Part shown: piece after piece, positions 61,540 through 64,000 of the stretch
Layout: the number at the start of each line of letters is the position of its first letter
Position numbering within the stretch: the stretch's first letter is position 1
From: Lewinella sp. IMCC34183
GTDB taxonomy: Bacteria; Bacteroidota; Bacteroidia; Chitinophagales; Saprospiraceae
DNA: 64,000 bases
NCBI RefSeq assembly: GCF_003390915.1
Contig: NZ_QMEM01000001.1
Span: 620,001-684,000 of the forward strand
Direction of reading: 5' to 3'
The notes under the pieces: generated by a model
Database searches by the model: none
Told to the model about the DNA's origin: nothing
The model's input: only the letters and a program-made list of their open reading frames with translations
Translations under genes and position numbers: made by a program

Positions 61540-64000
61540 CCCCGTAGTACGTTCCCCGACCCGCCGTCAACTGGCGGTCATTCGCCTGCTCATCCTGATT
61601 GGATTGCTGTTCGTGGGAAACTTCTGTTACCACTTCTTTTCCCAGGACGAGTATTTCGGCCATCCCCTGCTCTTCGGCCTCCTGTGCACGGTCCTCGTAT
61701 ACGGACTCGTGCGTGACCTGAGCCTGTGGTATTACTACGCTGACATCAAGGTACCGGAAACGCCGCCCATGCGCGGTGAATTCACGGTGGATGTTCTGAC
61801 GACGTACTTCCCCGGCGAACCGTACGACATGGTCGTCAATACGCTGCGGGCAATCCAGAAAATCACCTACCCCCACACCACGTACCTGTGCGACGAAGCC
61901 AACGACCCCTACCTCAAGGGGCTCTGTAAAGAGATGGGGATCATTCACGTCACCCGCACGGTCCGGGTGAACGCCAAGGCCGGCAACATCAACAACGCGC
62001 TGCAACAGGCTACCGGTGACATATGCCTGGTGCTCGATCCGGATCATATTCCCCAGACCGACTTCCTCGATCACATCGTACCGCATTTCCAGGACCCGGA
62101 GATCGGCTTCGTACAGACGGTGCAGGCCTACTACAACAAGTTCGACACCTTGGTGGCGAAGGGATCGGCCCAGCAGACCTTCCACTTCTACGGTCCGATG
62201 ATGATGACCATGAACAGCTATGGCACGGTCAACGCGATCGGGGCCAACTGTACGTTCCGCCGCGCGGCGCTGGACACCATCGGCGGCCACGCGCCGGGCC
62301 TGGCGGAGGACATGCATACCGCCATGCGGCTGTACAGCAAGGGGTGGAAATCGGTCTACGTCCCGCGAATCCTCGCCAAGGGGCTCGTGCCGGCCTCACT
62401 CACCGCCTACTTCAAGCAGCAGATCAAGTGGTCGCGGGGCGTCTTCGATCTGCTGGTCAAGGTGTATCCCCGCATCTTTACCCAGCTCACCTGGCGCCAA
62501 CGGCTGCACTACGCCCTGATGCCGATCCATTACCTGGCCGGCCTGATTTACCTGATGGGGTTCCTGATACCGGTGCTCTCCCTGGTCATGTCCGACGTGC
62601 CGTGGACGGGCAACTTCTTTTACTTCCTGCTCCTGATCGGGCCGGTATTGTTCACCTCATTCATTCTGCGATTCTACATTCAGAAGTGGCTGATCTCGGA
62701 CGACGAACGCGGTTTCCACATCGTAGGCGGCATCCTGGAGATACTAACCTGGTGGATTTTTACGCTCGGCTTCGTGTATACGCTGGTGGACAAGAAAGTG
62801 CCCTACCTGCCCACGCCCAAGAATGACGACGACGTCACCCACTTTTCGCTGTTACTGCCGAACTTGCTGGTCGGCGTCGTTTCTCTCGCGGCCATCGCCT
62901 ACGGCCTTCCCCGCGACTTCACCCCCTTCTCCCTGGCCATGGCCGCCTTTGCGTTACTTAACGCCGCCTTCATGTTCTTCACAATCTACCTGGGATACGG
63001 CTCCACGAACCATTTCGGGGTGATGCGCAGAAAATTGCCGGTCACGGCGCGGTCCATCGGTAGGCGCGCCAAGCGGCAGTTACTATGGAGCCTGGACGCG
63101 ATGACGGTAGCGGTACGTACCGTGGGTCCGCTGCTGCTGCTCGGCGTGCTTGTCGGATCGCTCTTTCTCATGCAACGGTTCAACCGACCCGAATTTTATA
63201 TGCGCTCTGCTCCTCCCCTTTCCACCGGCGTACGCACCGCCCCCCAGTTGGGGATCTTCTACCCGTCGGATAACGGTGGACTTTCCGACCTGGAGGCGGT
63301 CCGGGCCCTCCAGCAAGAGCGGAACGTTTCGACGGACATTGTCTCGGCGTACATACCCTGGAGCGGGGGGGCGGACACGACCGCTACCGCAGTCTACTTA
63401 CGGGCGGTGGTCAACTTGGATGCCACCCCACTAATCACCTGGGAGCCCTGGGTCAGTCACTTTCCGGGGGTGGACAGCCTGCCCGCGCTGTCCCGTGAGG
63501 AAGGCGCTCTGGCGGCCATCGCGGCGGGTCGCTTTGACGCGTATGTCCTGGACTTCGCAACGATGCTAAGCGATCTGGAAGAGCCGGTCTACCTGCGTTT
63601 CGCCCACGAATTTGATAACCCCGACTACCCCTGGTCACCGAGCGGCAACAACCGGCCGGAGGACTTCATTGCTGCCTGGCGGCACGTCCATCGTCTCTTT
63701 CAGCAGGCAGGTGCGACCAATGTCGACTGGGTTTGGAATCCCTGGCGACCGGAGGCGATGACCACCTACTATCCCGGAGCGGAATTCGTGGATTACGTAG
63801 GGCTCACCCTCCTCAACTACGGCCCCGCCGAACGTCCCGCTACCAGTCAGCGGTTCACCGACCTGTACACGCCCTTCGCAAAGGTCCTCGACAGCCTGCC
63901 GACCGAAAATGTGATCCTGGCCGAATTTGCTTCGCTCGGTGATCCACGGCAAAAACAAGAATGGCTGCGCGCCGCTCGTACGGAAGTCCAGACCAAACAC
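61529..64000 (+). CDS. GT2 polysaccharide synthase fused to a GH26-like domain, 3' end cut by window edge
   Basis: 824 codons are present and the gene runs off the window. Two N-terminal membrane helices (about residues 15-68) precede a cytosolic GT2 domain of cellulose-synthase type with DPDH near 169, LAEDMHT near 259 (TED position) and QQIKWSRG near 297 (QxxRW with K for R). At least five membrane helices follow at about 335-545 (for example YLAGLIYLMGFLIPVLSLVM). From about 565 an extracytoplasmic GH26-like TIM barrel begins, with acid/base E694 in FAHEFDNPDYPW and a likely nucleophile E799 in ILAEFAS. The GTG at 61529 is the first possible start after a stop at 61517 and overlaps the upstream glycosidase gene. 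The polymer is unknown; a beta-linked mannan or glucan is possible. Confidence 0.9.
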   Translation, partial: MLNDPVVRSPTRRQLAVIRLLILIGLLFVGNFCYHFFSQDEYFGHPLLFGLLCTVLVYGLVRDLSLWYYYADIKVPETPPMRGEFTVDVLTTYFPGEPYDMVVNTLRAIQKITYPHTTYLCDEANDPYLKGLCKEMGIIHVTRTVRVNAKAGNINNALQQATGDICLVLDPDHIPQTDFLDHIVPHFQDPEIGFVQTVQAYYNKFDTLVAKGSAQQTFHFYGPMMMTMNSYGTVNAIGANCTFRRAALDTIGGHAPGLAEDMHTAMRLYSKGWKSVYVPRILAKGLVPASLTAYFKQQIKWSRGVFDLLVKVYPRIFTQLTWRQRLHYALMPIHYLAGLIYLMGFLIPVLSLVMSDVPWTGNFFYFLLLIGPVLFTSFILRFYIQKWLISDDERGFHIVGGILEILTWWIFTLGFVYTLVDKKVPYLPTPKNDDDVTHFSLLLPNLLVGVVSLAAIAYGLPRDFTPFSLAMAAFALLNAAFMFFTIYLGYGSTNHFGVMRRKLPVTARSIGRRAKRQLLWSLDAMTVAVRTVGPLLLLGVLVGSLFLMQRFNRPEFYMRSAPPLSTGVRTAPQLGIFYPSDNGGLSDLEAVRALQQERNVSTDIVSAYIPWSGGADTTATAVYLRAVVNLDATPLITWEPWVSHFPGVDSLPALSREEGALAAIAAGRFDAYVLDFATMLSDLEEPVYLRFAHEFDNPDYPWSPSGNNRPEDFIAAWRHVHRLFQQAGATNVDWVWNPWRPEAMTTYYPGAEFVDYVGLTLLNYGPAERPATSQRFTDLYTPFAKVLDSLPTENVILAEFASLGDPRQKQEWLRAARTEVQTKH

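Noticed and set aside
1-64000. CRISPR arrays, tRNA or rRNA genes, insertion sequences, prophage
   Set aside because: No regularly spaced repeats, no cloverleaf with a GGTTCGAATCC-type arm, no transposase or integrase and no phage structural genes were found in either strand.

Overview
The window is a 64 kb piece of a GC-rich chromosome from a member of the Bacteroidota, most likely a Lewinella-like/Saprospirales marine bacterium. Signs of this are a lipoprotein-type TamA (TamL) coupled to TamB, a C-terminal type IX secretion sorting domain, LytTR/HisKA_2 signalling proteins, FAS1, CHRD, DUF4382, DUF3570 and DUF4266 envelope proteins, and a microbial rhodopsin. The lineage is an inference from gene content. 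I see no tRNA, rRNA, CRISPR array, insertion sequence or prophage.

Layout. 1-6.1 kb: the 5' part of pgi (minus), a two-FAS1 secreted protein and a large secreted BNR/VPS10-like propeller protein. 6.1-17.2 kb, minus strand: an rRNA methyltransferase (RlmI/K type), tamB, tamL, a zinc alcohol dehydrogenase and a GLYR-type beta-hydroxyacid dehydrogenase. 17.5-27 kb: a DUF4382 lipoprotein, an unknown secreted coiled-coil protein, a FAD oxidoreductase, and an 1820-residue protein that joins two alpha/beta-hydrolase domains to a caspase-like CHAT protease domain. 27-38.5 kb, minus strand: dnaK with a textbook sigma-54 promoter, a ZIP transporter, a TIGR03643 protein, a GH13 enzyme, a six-CHRD type IX cargo, a decayed pckA, an SLC13 transporter and an AEC transporter.

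38.6-50 kb: an 87-bp tandem repeat, uvrC, an orphan ORF, an SH3-like lipoprotein, a tightly packed thioredoxin-apbE-DUF4266-DUF3570 operon, two divergent LytTR regulators, a VOC protein, an ankyrin protein and two tandem paralogues of an unknown family. 49.6-54.5 kb: an apparent minus-strand operon with histidine kinase, LytTR response regulator, a GluR0-like ligand-gated potassium channel and an RlmG-type methyltransferase, preceded by an attenuator-like leader. 54.8-64 kb: a kinase/M23/aminotransferase triple fusion, a rhodopsin with the NTQ motif of light-driven chloride pumps in a two-gene operon with DUF2254, and a polysaccharide locus with a lipoprotein glycosidase overlapping a GT2 synthase fused to a GH26-like domain that runs off the window.

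How the genes fit together. Much of the window serves the cell envelope: TamL/TamB, secreted repeat proteins, ApbE flavinylation and polysaccharide synthesis and trimming. Another large part serves sensing and stress: LytTR regulators, the GluR0-like channel, DnaK, the CHAT-lipase and the rhodopsin. Genes are densely packed, with several 1-17 bp overlaps and convergent pairs separated by 1-31 bp.
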